From assembly GCA_015489815.1 (NCBI GenBank), contig WFZA01000016.1, forward strand, positions 1-64,000: a DNA stretch of 64,000 bases. Reading direction: 5' to 3'. The stretch comes from Caldisericales bacterium (GTDB taxonomy: Bacteria > Caldisericota > Caldisericia > Caldisericales > Caldisericaceae). Position numbers and translations under genes: made by a program. A model generated the notes under the pieces. That model made no database searches. It was given only the letters and a program-made list of their open reading frames with translations, and was not told the origin of the DNA. The stretch's first letter is position 1. Each line of letters opens with the position of its first letter. Positions 18,896 through 27,639 of this stretch are shown piece after piece.

Positions 18896-20095
18896 ATGAA
18901 ATATAATTTCGATGCGGTAATAAGCCGAGAAGGCACAGGTTCTATGAAGTGGGATACCATCGAAACCGTATTTGGAAATAAAGAAATTTTGCCAATGTGG
19001 GTAGCCGACATGGATTTTCCCGTAGCAGAACCCATAATCGACGCAGTTAAAAAACGGCTGGAGCATCCGATACTTGGATACACAAAACCCTGGAAGTCTC
19101 TTCTTGAATCAGTAGTTGAAAGGATGAAAAAGAAGTTTAACTGGGAAATAAAACCAGAATGGATCGTGTTTACTCCAGGCGTAGTACCAGCAATTTCAAC
19201 TGCAATAAAAGCAATTACGCATCCCGGGGACGAAGTCGTTCTTCAGGGACCTGTTTATTATCCGTTCTGGGATGTAATAAGAGAAAACGGATGCCATGTT
19301 TCAAACAACACATTAAAATTTGAAAACGGAAAGTATGTAATGGATTACGAAGACCTGGAGAAAAAATTCTCTCCTAAAAAAGCTTTGTTTCCAAAACCAC
19401 CAAGGACAAAAGCAGCAATACTGTGCAACCCGCACAATCCCGTGGGAAGAATGTGGGACAAAGAAGAACAGATAAAGTTTGGAGAAATCGTATTGAAACA
19501 TGGAGGAGTAGTTATTTCCGACGAGATACATTCTGAAATAGTAGTAAGCAATAAGAAGCACATACCATTTGCATCCATATCAAAAGAGTTCGAACAAAAT
19601 TCAATTACCTGTTTTTCTCCAAGCAAAACATTCAATATTGCAGGACTCTCCGTTTCATCAATTATTATTCCCAACAAAAAACTGCGAGAAGGTTTTATTT
19701 CAGCGGCAGGACATCAATTAGGAAAAGTCAGTGTGCTAAGCCTTGTTGCAATGGAAGCAGCATACAGATATGGAGACGAATGGCTTAACGAATTATTGGA
19801 GTACCTAAAAGGAAACTTGCAATTTTTAATGAACTACTTTGAAGAAAACATCCCTGAAGTGAAAGTCATTAGGCCCGAAGGAACTTACCTCGTATGGCTT
19901 GATTTCCACGCGCTCGGGATGAGCGGAGAAGAGCTTTCAAAGTTTCTGGTAGAAAAAGCAAAAGTTGGGCTGGATGACGGATACCTGTTCGGCCCGTCAG
20001 GAAACGGTTTTGCACGGATAAACATTGCCTGCCCCAGAGAAACACTGAAAGAAGGATTGAAAAGAATAGAGAGCGCAGTAAAAGATTTACGGTAA
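18896..20095 (+). CDS. PLP-dependent C-S lyase / aminotransferase, MalY-PatB family
   Basis: The 399-residue class I/II aminotransferase-fold protein belongs to the MalY/PatB branch, which usually acts as a cystathionine or cysteine-S-conjugate beta-lyase. Branch markers are LPMWVADMDFPVA near residue 30, HPILGYT, the cofactor-binding Asp/Tyr region ISDEIHSEIV and the PLP lysine in SPSKTFNIAGL. The C-terminus contains FARINIACPRETLKEGLKRI. GGAGG lies 4 nt before the ATG. It is a single plus-strand gene diverging from the tRNA cluster. The exact substrate cannot be read from sequence. Confidence 0.88.
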   Translation: MKYNFDAVISREGTGSMKWDTIETVFGNKEILPMWVADMDFPVAEPIIDAVKKRLEHPILGYTKPWKSLLESVVERMKKKFNWEIKPEWIVFTPGVVPAISTAIKAITHPGDEVVLQGPVYYPFWDVIRENGCHVSNNTLKFENGKYVMDYEDLEKKFSPKKALFPKPPRTKAAILCNPHNPVGRMWDKEEQIKFGEIVLKHGGVVISDEIHSEIVVSNKKHIPFASISKEFEQNSITCFSPSKTFNIAGLSVSSIIIPNKKLREGFISAAGHQLGKVSVLSLVAMEAAYRYGDEWLNELLEYLKGNLQFLMNYFEENIPEVKVIRPEGTYLVWLDFHALGMSGEELSKFLVEKAKVGLDDGYLFGPSGNGFARINIACPRETLKEGLKRIESAVKDLR

Positions 20096-20422
20096 GTACC
20101 CAATAAAAAGCTTTAATGCATCAAACTTTACCAGGTTAAAAAGATATTTTAATGTAAAAAGTATTTTGCAATGCCCAATCCGAAATAGAACAATTGAATC
20201 CTTATGAGCGTATAGATTTTCAACATCTAAATAAAGTAATAGGGCGCCGTAAGAATCGGTACTTATTAGGGAAAGTGGCTATTTTGATATACAAACAACT
20301 TTTCGCTTTTCGGCCGGATTTTGCCAATTTTTGACACTCAAAGAAGCCCCTATTTATGCGGGTTTCTATTTTCAGTAATTTTATTCAAGTTGATAATTTT
20401 GTGGCAATTTTTGAGAAACGCC

Positions 20423-20578
20423 GATAAATAAAGGGTTTATTGCAATTTTTGTATGCCCTAAAATAAGGCCGTTTAACGCATTTTGCAGGTATAATTACCC
20501 TATTTTTCTCAAGATTTGCGTCTATGGGCCTTAAATTAGCGATTTTGAAACGAGCACTGATAAATACAGGGTTTGTTG
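20423..20578. repeat. Direct repeat with GATAAATA-AGGGTTT core
   Basis: A 20-nt unit at 20423-20442 recurs at 20559-20578 with 3 mismatches (GATAAATA[A/C]AGGGTTT[A/G]TTG). A related inverted core, CCCCTATTTAT, occurs at 20347-20357. TTTTGA stands shortly before both direct copies. The element is unlike the repeats further right. Confidence 0.5.
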
Positions 20579-20598
20579 TGGGTGATTTTACCGTAATA

Positions 20599-20698
20599 GA
20601 GCGTCTTTGCAAAAATCTCATATAAATAACTTTTAATGCTAACAAAGCACAGGATTATTATGGCAGAGATGTTTCGTTACACCCCAACATAACAAAGC
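20599..20698. repeat. Composite repeat unit 1 (inverted half + direct half)
   Basis: An inverted copy (GAGCGTCTTTGC then AAAAATCTCA, 20599-20620) is followed after about 35 nt by a weak direct copy (GGCAGAGATGTTTCGTTAC ... ATAACAAAG, to 20698). This is the most decayed of the four paired units. Confidence 0.45.
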
Positions 20699-20710
20699 AG
20701 AAAACATCTA

Positions 20711-20755
20711 TTGTTAAGGAAGGAACTCTTCGCTGACTCAGGGTGGCGCAATAAA
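20711..20755. repeat. Single direct repeat copy
   Basis: Begins TTGTTAAGG and contains AACTCTTCGCTGACTCAGGG followed by GGCGCAATAAAA. It matches the shared pattern TTGTTAnnGCAGAGATTCTT-CGCTnCG-CTCAGAATGACAAAA with several changes. Confidence 0.55.
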
Positions 20756-20764
20756 AATGTCTAC

Positions 20765-20806
20765 TGTTAGGGCAGAGACTCTTTACTTCGCTCAGAATAA
20801 CAAAAA
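20765..20806. repeat. Single direct repeat copy
   Basis: Reads TGTTAGGGCAGAGACTC, then TTTACTTCGCTCAGAATAAC and AAAAA; close to the consensus. It lies immediately before the inverted half of unit 2. Confidence 0.6.
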
Positions 20807-20808
20807 CT

Positions 20809-20954
20809 GTTACTCTGAGCGCTTTTGCGAAAAATCTCAATGAATAGAAATGACACGAAGTTTCCTTTCTAACTTTTCTTTCCGTAGGAGGTAAACAGCA
20901 AAGACCTTTGCTGTTAAAGAGAAAACTCTTCACTACGCTCAGAGTGGCAAAAAG
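20809..20954. repeat. Composite repeat unit 2 (inverted half + direct half)
   Basis: The inverted half (TGTTACTCTGAGCGC then TTTTGCGAAAAATCTCAA, 20809-20840) and the direct half (CTGTTAAAGAG, then AACTCTTCACTACGCTCAGA, GTGGCAAAAAG, 20911-20954) could pair over about 30 nt as RNA or cruciform DNA. Confidence 0.6.
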
Positions 20955-21054
20955 ATAGTCGTCTTTTAATGAATGTACCTATTACCTATTGTTCCTGCAT
21001 AAACAATATTTTCCTTCTTTATTGTCTCCTAGAGCAAGTGCTTTCCATTTTTCG

Positions 21055-21178
21055 TCGTCTTGAACACTTTTTGTGAAGATTATTACAAGAATTAAGTGCA
21101 CAATTCAAAGTTTTTGATATTAGCAAATTACAAAATTGTTAGAGCAGAGATTCTTCACTGCGTTCAGAATGACAAAAT
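21055..21178. repeat. Composite repeat unit 3 (inverted half + direct half)
   Basis: The inverted half (GTCGTCTTGAACAC then TTTTTGTGAAGATTATTA, 21055-21085) is weak. The direct half (TTGTTAGAGCAGAG then ATTCTTCACTGCGTTCAGAA, TGACAAAAT, 21136-21178) is the best preserved copy in the region. Confidence 0.6.
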
Positions 21179-21275
21179 ATGCCGTTACAAACACATTTTC
21201 TTATTCCATTAACATCGAACAATTCTCGCGATTCTCTTCCTCAGCCATCCCCAAGCGAGTGTTTTCCATTTTCCG

Positions 21276-21408
21276 TCGTCCTGAGCCGTATTTGCGAAGA
21301 ACCTCATAAGAAATGGCTTGCTGTTCAATGTTTTTAATAATAACAAAAAATAGGGTTGTTAAGACAGAGGTTCTTCGCTCGCAAGTTCCTTCAGAATAAC
21401 AGAAAAAA
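21276..21408. repeat. Composite repeat unit 4 (inverted half + direct half)
   Basis: The inverted half (GTCGTCCTGAGCC then GTATTTGCGAAGAACCTCAT, 21276-21307) is followed by a direct half (TTGTTAAGACAGAGG, TTCTTCGCTCGC, an 8-nt insertion, TCAGAATAACAGAAAA, from 21356). About 20 nt before both this inverted half and that of unit 3 stands AG[C]-A/G-AGTG-TTTTCCATTTT, so the repeated unit is longer than the palindrome. Confidence 0.6.
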
Positions 21409-21499
21409 ATTTCTGAGCAACAAAAAGTGCAAAAACACAAAAGTAGCACACCTATTTCAGCAGGATGACTTTGCAGATTTTATGAACCTACTGTTTAAC

Positions 21500-22309
21500 C
21501 TATAAATCAATGTGTTCTACATCTTTCACGCTGATGCTAAGAAACAGCTTTGCCTTGTCAAAGAAATTCTTAGTGTCGCCTGTAGTAAGAAAAATGCGCC
21601 CGCGTTCTTTTGTATCTGAAGTTAAGTTATTTTCCATTAAAAATTGCGTTAACTCTTTGCCTACTTCTGCCGCAGGGTCCACTACTTTTACTTCACTTCC
21701 AACAACTTTTTTTACGACCTTGTACAAAAACGGAAAGTGTGTACACCCTAAAACGAGTGTATCAATTTTCTTACTTAGCACACCAGACAATTTATTCTTT
21801 GCAAGTAAGTACGCTTTTTTCTTATGCGCATTTCCATCCTCAACAAGATTTACCAGTTCCTGAGAGCCTACCTCAAAAACTTCAGCGCTCTCATTCAGAC
21901 TCATTATTTCATTTTTATAAGCATGCATCTTAGCAGTAAGCGGAGTTGACACAACACCTATCCGGAGGTTATTCGTAGTTTTTAGGGCAATCTTTGCGCC
22001 AGACTGTACCATGCCAAAAATTGGTATGTCACCAGAAATTTCTCTCAGATACGGAAGTGCAACCGAGGAAACTGTATTGCACGCAACGACAATTGCTTTT
22101 GCGTTTTTCTTTAAGAGAAACCGTACGATTTTTTCTGAGTAATTCCTAATCTGCTCAGCACTTTTTGTTCCGTATGGAAAGTGAGCAGAATCTGCAACAT
22201 ACAAATAGCTTTCATCAGGCAAAATCTTTAAAAGCGTGTTCAGTACACCCAACCCTCCTACACCAGAGTCAAACACGCCAATAAACGAATTTTTATCCGC
22301 CATTTTCAC
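21500..22309 (-). CDS. murI: Glutamate racemase
   Basis: MurI supplies D-glutamate for peptidoglycan. The 269 residues have the family motifs GVFDSGVGGLGVL, the two catalytic cysteines in VVACNTVS and LGCTHFPF, and DSAHFPYG. The first ATG at 22309 overlaps the amidase gene; a second ATG six bases later (MADKNSF) has a better-placed GGTG and may be the true start. It is the last gene of the lspA unit, and the repeat-rich region follows it. Confidence 0.95.
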   Translation of the reverse strand: MKMADKNSFIGVFDSGVGGLGVLNTLLKILPDESYLYVADSAHFPYGTKSAEQIRNYSEKIVRFLLKKNAKAIVVACNTVSSVALPYLREISGDIPIFGMVQSGAKIALKTTNNLRIGVVSTPLTAKMHAYKNEIMSLNESAEVFEVGSQELVNLVEDGNAHKKKAYLLAKNKLSGVLSKKIDTLVLGCTHFPFLYKVVKKVVGSEVKVVDPAAEVGKELTQFLMENNLTSDTKERGRIFLTTGDTKNFFDKAKLFLSISVKDVEHIDL

Positions 22310-24734
22310 CAGTTAGGTATTCCACAATTCCGTCGCGCAATGCCTTTGCAACTTTTTCAAGGAAAGACTTTTGTTTACAAAGCGCTTCTTCGTGAGGATT
22401 TGACACAAATACGACTTCGGTCAGTATCGCCGGCATAGTAGTTACATTCCTGCATACATACAGGTAATCCCTTTTTACACCTCTATCGGTCGTGCCAAGT
22501 TCACTTACGAGACTGTGCTGAATCACCTCAGCAAGCCTTTTAGAATCAGAGTGCCAGTAATATGTTTCAGTTCCGTGTGCTTCTCTGCTTACTGATGCGT
22601 TTAGGTGGATAGACATAAATAAGTCTCCCCCGGAATGGTTTGCTATGGCGCATCTCTGTGCAAGTGTAGGATTATTTGGATTATCCAGTGTATCGTGTGT
22701 AAGAATAACTTTTGCACCATCTTTTTCAAGTAGTGCTTTTAGTAATTTTGCAATTTCAAGGACGACAACTCCCTCCTTTACGCCAGTTGGGCCAGTTGCA
22801 CCAGTATCGAGATATGGTCCTGAGTAACTTCCGTGTCCCGGGTCAATTACGATAATTCTTCCTGCAAGTATACCCTTGTTGCTTACATTGGATTGTTCTA
22901 TTGTAATTATTCTGCCGTTAACGAGAATGTCAGAGTCTTTTGCCTTAACGGTAATTCTCGGGGATGTTTCACCAACCCGTTTTGTAAAGTTAACATCACC
23001 TGAATACTTTCCCGCACTCGCATAAATGTAGTAAACTGTTTCGTCGTCTACTTTACTTTTCTTTACCTGCGGAGGAATAGAAAACTCGTAAACAATTTTA
23101 TCTTTACTCCTTTTTAAAGAAGTAAGGACTGGGTCGACAAAAATCGTATTGTTAAATTCAGAGATATTTACATTAAAGTACTTTTCAAGCGCTGAAAGGG
23201 AAATATAAAATTCTCCGTCTTTCCTTAATAAGTCTTTCACTGGTATCGAAATTTCTTTCGAGCCAACTATAACCTCTGCAGAATCGCTGTCTACATTAAG
23301 TCTACCCTCCAGAGCGCTTACTACACTTTTCAGTTCTATGTATTCCTCGTTATTTTCGTTAAGTACATCAGAATATACTTCGCTGTCAGCAACTTCCACT
23401 CGTTTTTGTCCTTTCTTAGGAAGTTCCAGCGTTATAACGAAATTTCCACTTTTTACTTCAGTCTTGAAAGGGATTCTATCAGTAAGGTCCACTATCACAT
23501 CAGTAGATAGGCCATTCTGATTGTAACGCACCCTAATAATAGGCGGAATGTTAATTCCCAGAGCGTTTGCATTCTTGGAGAGTATCGTATTTTTAAAGTG
23601 TGCGTTGAGGCGTATCGGATTTTCAAGAATTGAAATCGACGGTGCCGGCAGTTTACTTCCGTATACGATAACATCAATTCCATTTGAAGAAATTCTCCAA
23701 GTAACTTTGTTAATTTCGCCCTTCTCTACCGTTTTCAGGTTAATTAAGTCAGATCTTATCCAACCTAACTTCCCGTTTACTTTTACTTCGTACCATACCT
23801 CACTTTTATCCGTTTGGGCAACTCCAACTACACTGCAATTCGTACCTTTTGTAAGCACAACTTCTATCGCGTAATCAGTAGATGGGCCTGAACGCAAGTT
23901 CACATAATCAAGCGTAGACGCTTCTCCGCCAATGGGTGAAAAATCCACATTTGGAAGCTGCGAAATAGTAAACAATGTCGATAAACTCCACCCCTTAACT
24001 CCGTTATAGTAAACTTCGATCCACACTTCGCCGTAAGAGTTCTTCGCAACGCCCACAATAGAAACAGAGTCGCCTTTCGATATTAAACCAACTTTTCCGT
24101 AATCAATAGAAGGCCCTTGCCTTATGTTTATATAGTACAGCGCTTGAGCAACAGGATTCGTATTGTTAGTTTTCTTTTCTGGTTTGTTTTCAGGCACGAC
24201 CTTTTTCGTATACCAGCCTGCAATGTAAAAATACTTTCCATTCTCTTTATATCTGTACCAACTTTCTCCATCGCTCCTGTTTATAACACGCGTTATATGT
24301 CTTTTATCGCCTTTTGATAAAACATCTATTACCTTAAATGCAGTACCAGGCCCAATGCGTGCATTTAAAACATCTGTCGTTACCTCAGCCGTAAAATCGG
24401 CATTTTTACCTGCTATACTAACGCCACTATTAGAAACAAGCCACGAAGCAATGTAAGCAACTTTATTTTTATCAAAGTCGTATATCTTATACCACACATC
24501 GCCGCTGCTGCTTTTTACAGAGCCAAGTTTCTCAAGCAAGTCGCCGCGTGCAACCCGAAAAATAATCGGATAATTCAGCCCCGGACCTTTCCTTACATTA
24601 ACTACATCACCACTTACAGAAACAAGTGGATAATAGTTGTCAGCACTTACGGATAACTTACCTATAGGAAAAACTGCAAACAATAGCACAAATGTAACAA
24701 ATAAAACTACAATTTTTTTAATCCTACTTTTCAT
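22293..24734 (-). CDS. Secreted N-acetylmuramoyl-L-alanine amidase with four SH3b domains
   Basis: The 813-residue exported protein has a signal peptide (residues 1-31), four bacterial SH3 repeats (about 34-105, 112-182, 192-262 and 270-340; each with a VN/I-R-x-GP core), an AMIN-like beta region (~345-445), a region resembling copper-amine-oxidase-N domains (~455-540) and a C-terminal Amidase_3 zinc amidase (~630-810). Zinc ligands are visible in VIDPGHGSYSG, GVVVLEIAKLL and SIHLNAS, with the catalytic Glu in LTEVVFVSN. It should cleave stem peptides from glycan strands. The stop overlaps murI and the start overlaps smpB by 4 bp. Confidence 0.93.
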   Translation of the reverse strand: MKSRIKKIVVLFVTFVLLFAVFPIGKLSVSADNYYPLVSVSGDVVNVRKGPGLNYPIIFRVARGDLLEKLGSVKSSSGDVWYKIYDFDKNKVAYIASWLVSNSGVSIAGKNADFTAEVTTDVLNARIGPGTAFKVIDVLSKGDKRHITRVINRSDGESWYRYKENGKYFYIAGWYTKKVVPENKPEKKTNNTNPVAQALYYINIRQGPSIDYGKVGLISKGDSVSIVGVAKNSYGEVWIEVYYNGVKGWSLSTLFTISQLPNVDFSPIGGEASTLDYVNLRSGPSTDYAIEVVLTKGTNCSVVGVAQTDKSEVWYEVKVNGKLGWIRSDLINLKTVEKGEINKVTWRISSNGIDVIVYGSKLPAPSISILENPIRLNAHFKNTILSKNANALGINIPPIIRVRYNQNGLSTDVIVDLTDRIPFKTEVKSGNFVITLELPKKGQKRVEVADSEVYSDVLNENNEEYIELKSVVSALEGRLNVDSDSAEVIVGSKEISIPVKDLLRKDGEFYISLSALEKYFNVNISEFNNTIFVDPVLTSLKRSKDKIVYEFSIPPQVKKSKVDDETVYYIYASAGKYSGDVNFTKRVGETSPRITVKAKDSDILVNGRIITIEQSNVSNKGILAGRIIVIDPGHGSYSGPYLDTGATGPTGVKEGVVVLEIAKLLKALLEKDGAKVILTHDTLDNPNNPTLAQRCAIANHSGGDLFMSIHLNASVSREAHGTETYYWHSDSKRLAEVIQHSLVSELGTTDRGVKRDYLYVCRNVTTMPAILTEVVFVSNPHEEALCKQKSFLEKVAKALRDGIVEYLTGENGG

Positions 24735-25180
24735 CTGAGCCTCCTTACACGACTCATTTCTTCTTTCAATCGTCGTTCTTCCTCTTTGCGCTTATTCCCA
24801 AACATCTTTTTTGCCCGTACGAGCCCTATGGTAAGTTTAATTCTGTTTCCAGATGTATGCACATCAATAGGTAAAATAGTTAACCCTTTTTCTTTCACTT
24901 TTGTGCTCCAGCGGATAATTTCGTACTTGTGCATTAACAACTTTCTCCTTCTGCGTTCGCTCTTCCCGCCGTGCAAAGAAGAATTGCCCGCAACAAACAT
25001 ATTGTATATAAAAAATTCACCATTTTTCTCTTTTATGTAACTGCCGTTTAAGCTTACGCGGCCTTCTCTTATGGACTTTGTTTCGTAACCTTCCAATTGA
25101 ATGCCTACTTCCAGCGTGTCCAGTATGTCAAAGTTACGCAATGCTCTCTTGTTTTGTACTATTACTTTCTCTTCTTCCAT
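24731..25180 (-). CDS. smpB: SsrA-binding protein SmpB
   Basis: SmpB delivers tmRNA to stalled ribosomes. The 149 residues carry NKRALRNFDILDTLEVGIQL-type N-terminus, the GSYIKEKNGEFFIYNM core, LTIGLVRAKKMFGNKRKEE and a basic tail. The start lies 19 bp inside the upstream pseudouridine synthase gene. No ssrA gene was identified in the window. Confidence 0.96.
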   Translation of the reverse strand: MEEEKVIVQNKRALRNFDILDTLEVGIQLEGYETKSIREGRVSLNGSYIKEKNGEFFIYNMFVAGNSSLHGGKSERRRRKLLMHKYEIIRWSTKVKEKGLTILPIDVHTSGNRIKLTIGLVRAKKMFGNKRKEEERRLKEEMSRVRRLR

Positions 25181-26070
25181 TTTTCTCTAAGCTCCTTCAA
25201 TACCTCACTTAAATCGTCAGGTAAGTGTGAGTAAACTGTTATTCTTTTATTTATTATAGGATGTAGGAAGGAAATCTCATAGGCATGCAGAAACTGCCTG
25301 TTTAACCTCACATCACGGTCTCTTCCGCCATACAGAGGATCGCCTACCACAGGGTGGCCAATAAAAGAGAAGTGCACTCTAATCTGGTGCGTCCTACCCG
25401 TTTCAAGTCTAACTGCAACGAGTGTATACGGGCCAATCTCTTCGAGCACTTTAAAATGCGTAATTGCACGCCTGCCCATCGGAGAAACTGCCATCTTTGT
25501 TTTGCCTTTTATCCTACCTATTGGAATATCTATTTTACCCTGCTTAACATCCAGTTTTCCTTTTACGAGTGCAATGTACCTTCTATCTATATCGTGTCTT
25601 TTAAGCATTTCGGAAAGTTTTAGATGGGCTTTGTCTCCCTTTGCAACAATGAGCACCCCGGAAGTATCTTTATCCAATCTGTGGACGATCCCCGGCCTGA
25701 TTGTTCCAGAAATTGCAGACAGATCTTTTATGTGAAACAATAGCCTATTTACGAGAGTGTTTGTGTTTTTACTACCTACAGGATGAACGGTTACACCTGC
25801 TTCCTTATCCACCACCAGCAGATATTTATCTTCGTATAATATTTTAATCGGCTTATCTTCTCTTTCGAGCGTTGAGCTTTGCGGTACAAACTCTCCCACT
25901 TCTACAGTTTCCCCTATCTTTAACTTATAAGACTGTCCAACAACTTTTCCGTCTACCTTTACTATCCCCTGCCGTATAATTTTCTGAACAAAACTGCGCG
26001 TTTTATCGAGCTTTTTACTTAGAAATCGGTCAATGCGCTCTTGAGAGTCCGATTTTAATATCTTCGCCAT
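25162..26070 (-). CDS. RluA-family pseudouridine synthase (RluD-like)
   Basis: The 302-residue protein has an N-terminal S4 RNA-binding domain (ERIDRFLSKKLDKTRSFVQK, residues 11-75) and a catalytic RluA domain with the active-site Asp in VHRLDKDTSGVLIVAK and GRTHQIRVH. Similar lspA-adjacent genes usually encode the 23S rRNA RluD-type enzyme, but the exact uridines cannot be told here. It overlaps lspA by 41 bp. Confidence 0.93.
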   Translation of the reverse strand: MAKILKSDSQERIDRFLSKKLDKTRSFVQKIIRQGIVKVDGKVVGQSYKLKIGETVEVGEFVPQSSTLEREDKPIKILYEDKYLLVVDKEAGVTVHPVGSKNTNTLVNRLLFHIKDLSAISGTIRPGIVHRLDKDTSGVLIVAKGDKAHLKLSEMLKRHDIDRRYIALVKGKLDVKQGKIDIPIGRIKGKTKMAVSPMGRRAITHFKVLEEIGPYTLVAVRLETGRTHQIRVHFSFIGHPVVGDPLYGGRDRDVRLNRQFLHAYEISFLHPIINKRITVYSHLPDDLSEVLKELREKWKKRK

Positions 26071-26530
26071 GATATATAAAGTAAATAATCAGTATTGCAA
26101 GACCGATATCTATGCAAGCATCTGCAATGTTAAATACTGGCCAGAAGTGAAAGTCAATAAAGTCAGTAACAAACCCCAGAAAAATTCTGTCAATTAAATT
26201 TCCTAATATACCGCCAAACAGGAGTGCACTTCCAAAAGAAACAACGCCGTTTGCGCAAAATAATTTAAGTTCTGCTAGAATAAACACAGCCGCAAGGATT
26301 CCAACAACTATAATAAACAATCTGCTATTTTGGAAAAAGCCAAATGCAGCACCTCTATTTTGCACATAAGTGAAACTCACAAAATGCGAGATAACATTCA
26401 CACTACGCCCCTCAGTAAGAGTATGTCTAACAAAGTACTTCACCACCTGATCACTGACGACTACTACTGCACTCAGTACAAAAAATAAAAATAGGTTTCT
26501 TACATCCATTTCCTTATCCTCTTTTCTCAT
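26030..26530 (-). CDS. lspA: Lipoprotein signal peptidase
   Basis: LspA removes signal peptides of prolipoproteins in the membrane. The 166 residues have four membrane segments, the FTYVQNRGAAFG motif, and the two catalytic aspartates in GNLIDRIFLG and FNIADACI. ATG 26530 is chosen because a TACAAT -10 box ends 6 nt before it; an internal ATG (MDVRNLF, seven codons later) preceded by AAGGAA is an alternative. It heads the unit lspA-rluA-smpB-amidase-murI. Confidence 0.94.
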   Translation of the reverse strand: MRKEDKEMDVRNLFLFFVLSAVVVVSDQVVKYFVRHTLTEGRSVNVISHFVSFTYVQNRGAAFGFFQNSRLFIIVVGILAAVFILAELKLFCANGVVSFGSALLFGGILGNLIDRIFLGFVTDFIDFHFWPVFNIADACIDIGLAILIIYFIYHGEDIKIGLSRAH

Positions 26531-26536
26531 AGGCTT

Positions 26537-26564
26537 ATTGTAAAGAACCTATATTAAAAATCAA
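26537..26564 (-). promoter_or_regulatory. Promoter of the lspA unit (leaderless geometry)
   Basis: Minus-strand TTGATT (26564-26559) and TACAAT (26542-26537) are 16 bp apart; AAGCCT then separates the -10 from ATG 26530. No Shine-Dalgarno precedes this ATG. Confidence 0.65.
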
Positions 26565-26574
26565 GTAAATAAAC

Positions 26575-26605
26575 AAAAAAGGCTGCTTTTCATTAAGCAG
26601 CCTTT
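26575..26605 (-). terminator. Rho-independent terminator of the opp operon
   Basis: A perfect 11-bp stem (AAAGGCTGCTT / AAGCAGCCTTT) with a 6-nt loop is followed on the minus strand by a run of six T. It lies 20 nt after the stop codon of oppF. Confidence 0.9.
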
Positions 26606-26625
26606 AAAGAATAACACAAAAGTTA

Positions 26626-27639
26626 TTATGATTTACTATACTCCACCTTACCACCCTTCTTTACAAAGTGGCACGCAACATAGTGGCCGCCGCCAATGTC
26701 AACAAGCGGAGGCGTCTTTTCCGCACAGATGTCCTTTGCATACATACAACGCGTTCTAAACGGACATCCCGAAGGTGGATTAATGGGAGAAGGAATGTCT
26801 CCCTGCAGAATTATCCTTTCTTTCTTCACGTCAGGGTCAGGGATAGGAATTGCAGAAAGCAAAGCCTGCGTATAAGGATGTAGAGGATTGTCGAATAATT
26901 CTTTCGTATCTGCAACTTCCATAAGTTTCCCCAGATACATTACCCCAATCCTATCCGATACATGTCTCACAACTGCCAGATTGTGAGCAATAAATAAGTA
27001 TGTTAATGCCAACTTCTGCTGCAATTCAAGTAGCAGGTTTAACACCTGTGCCTGAATAGATGCGTCAAGTGCAGACACGGGTTCGTCCGCAACGATAAAC
27101 TTTGGATTAAGAACCACAGCTCGCGCTATACCAATCCTCTGTCTCTGTCCACCAGAGAATTCGTGAGGATAACGATGCAAGTATTCAGGTCTTAATCCTA
27201 CGAGTTTCATGATTTCTACTACGCGTTCTTCTTGTTCTTTCTTCGTCCCAATTTTGTGCACGGCAAGAGGTTCACGAATAATCTCGCCCACAGGAAGCCT
27301 TGGGTTCAGCGAGCCGTAAGGATCCTGGAAGATAATCTGCATATCCCTTCGCAACGGACGCATCTCAGAAGGGCTGTAATTTGAAATATCTTTCCCCTCA
27401 AAAAGTATGTGCCCGGATGTAGGTTCGTGCAACTTTAAAATGGTCTTACCAGTTGTCGTCTTGCCGCTGCCACTTTCGCCCACAAGAGAAAAAGTTTCGC
27501 CCTCGTAAATGTGAAATGAAACATCATCCACAGCCTTGACCCATGCAACAGGTCTGCTAAAAACTCCACCCAGAACAGGGAAGTACTTTTTAAGATTTTT
27601 TACTTCAAGAATGATTTTTTTGTCTTTAAATTCGCTCAT
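26626..27639 (-). CDS. oppF: Oligopeptide ABC transporter ATPase OppF
   Basis: The 337-residue ABC protein has Walker [11 protein letters not shown], the signature [13 protein letters not shown], Walker [13 protein letters not shown] and the C-terminal Opp/Dpp domain with the four-cysteine segment [14 protein letters not shown] followed by a final Cys in YVACHF. In this family those cysteines can hold an iron-sulfur cluster. It overlaps oppD by 4 bp and closes the operon. Confidence 0.94.
   Translation of the reverse strand: MSEFKDKKIILEVKNLKKYFPVLGGVFSRPVAWVKAVDDVSFHIYEGETFSLVGESGSGKTTTGKTILKLHEPTSGHILFEGKDISNYSPSEMRPLRRDMQIIFQDPYGSLNPRLPVGEIIREPLAVHKIGTKKEQEERVVEIMKLVGLRPEYLHRYPHEFSGGQRQRIGIARAVVLNPKFIVADEPVSALDASIQAQVLNLLLELQQKLALTYLFIAHNLAVVRHVSDRIGVMYLGKLMEVADTKELFDNPLHPYTQALLSAIPIPDPDVKKERIILQGDIPSPINPPSGCPFRTRCMYAKDICAEKTPPLVDIGGGHYVACHFVKKGGKVEYSKS

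Larger units (their letters stand above)
20096..21499. other. 1.4-kb non-coding region filled with degenerate repeats
   Basis: No credible gene was found. The few short open frames of 80-90 codons resemble no protein and run across the repeats. The right two thirds hold at least ten degenerate copies of a ~40-nt motif in both orientations, and the left third holds a different, shorter repeat. No tmRNA, tRNA, 6S RNA or transposase remnant was recognised. Confidence 0.75.

Noticed and set aside
20599-21408. CRISPR array
   Set aside because: Copies vary in length, orientation and sequence, spacing is irregular, and no cas gene is present.
20385-21449. Three frames of 82-91 codons in the 1.4-kb gap
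   Set aside because: They cross the repeats, have no convincing ribosome binding sites and resemble no protein.
20096-25180. tmRNA gene near smpB
   Set aside because: No tmRNA acceptor-like ends or tag-coding frame were found in the gaps near smpB.
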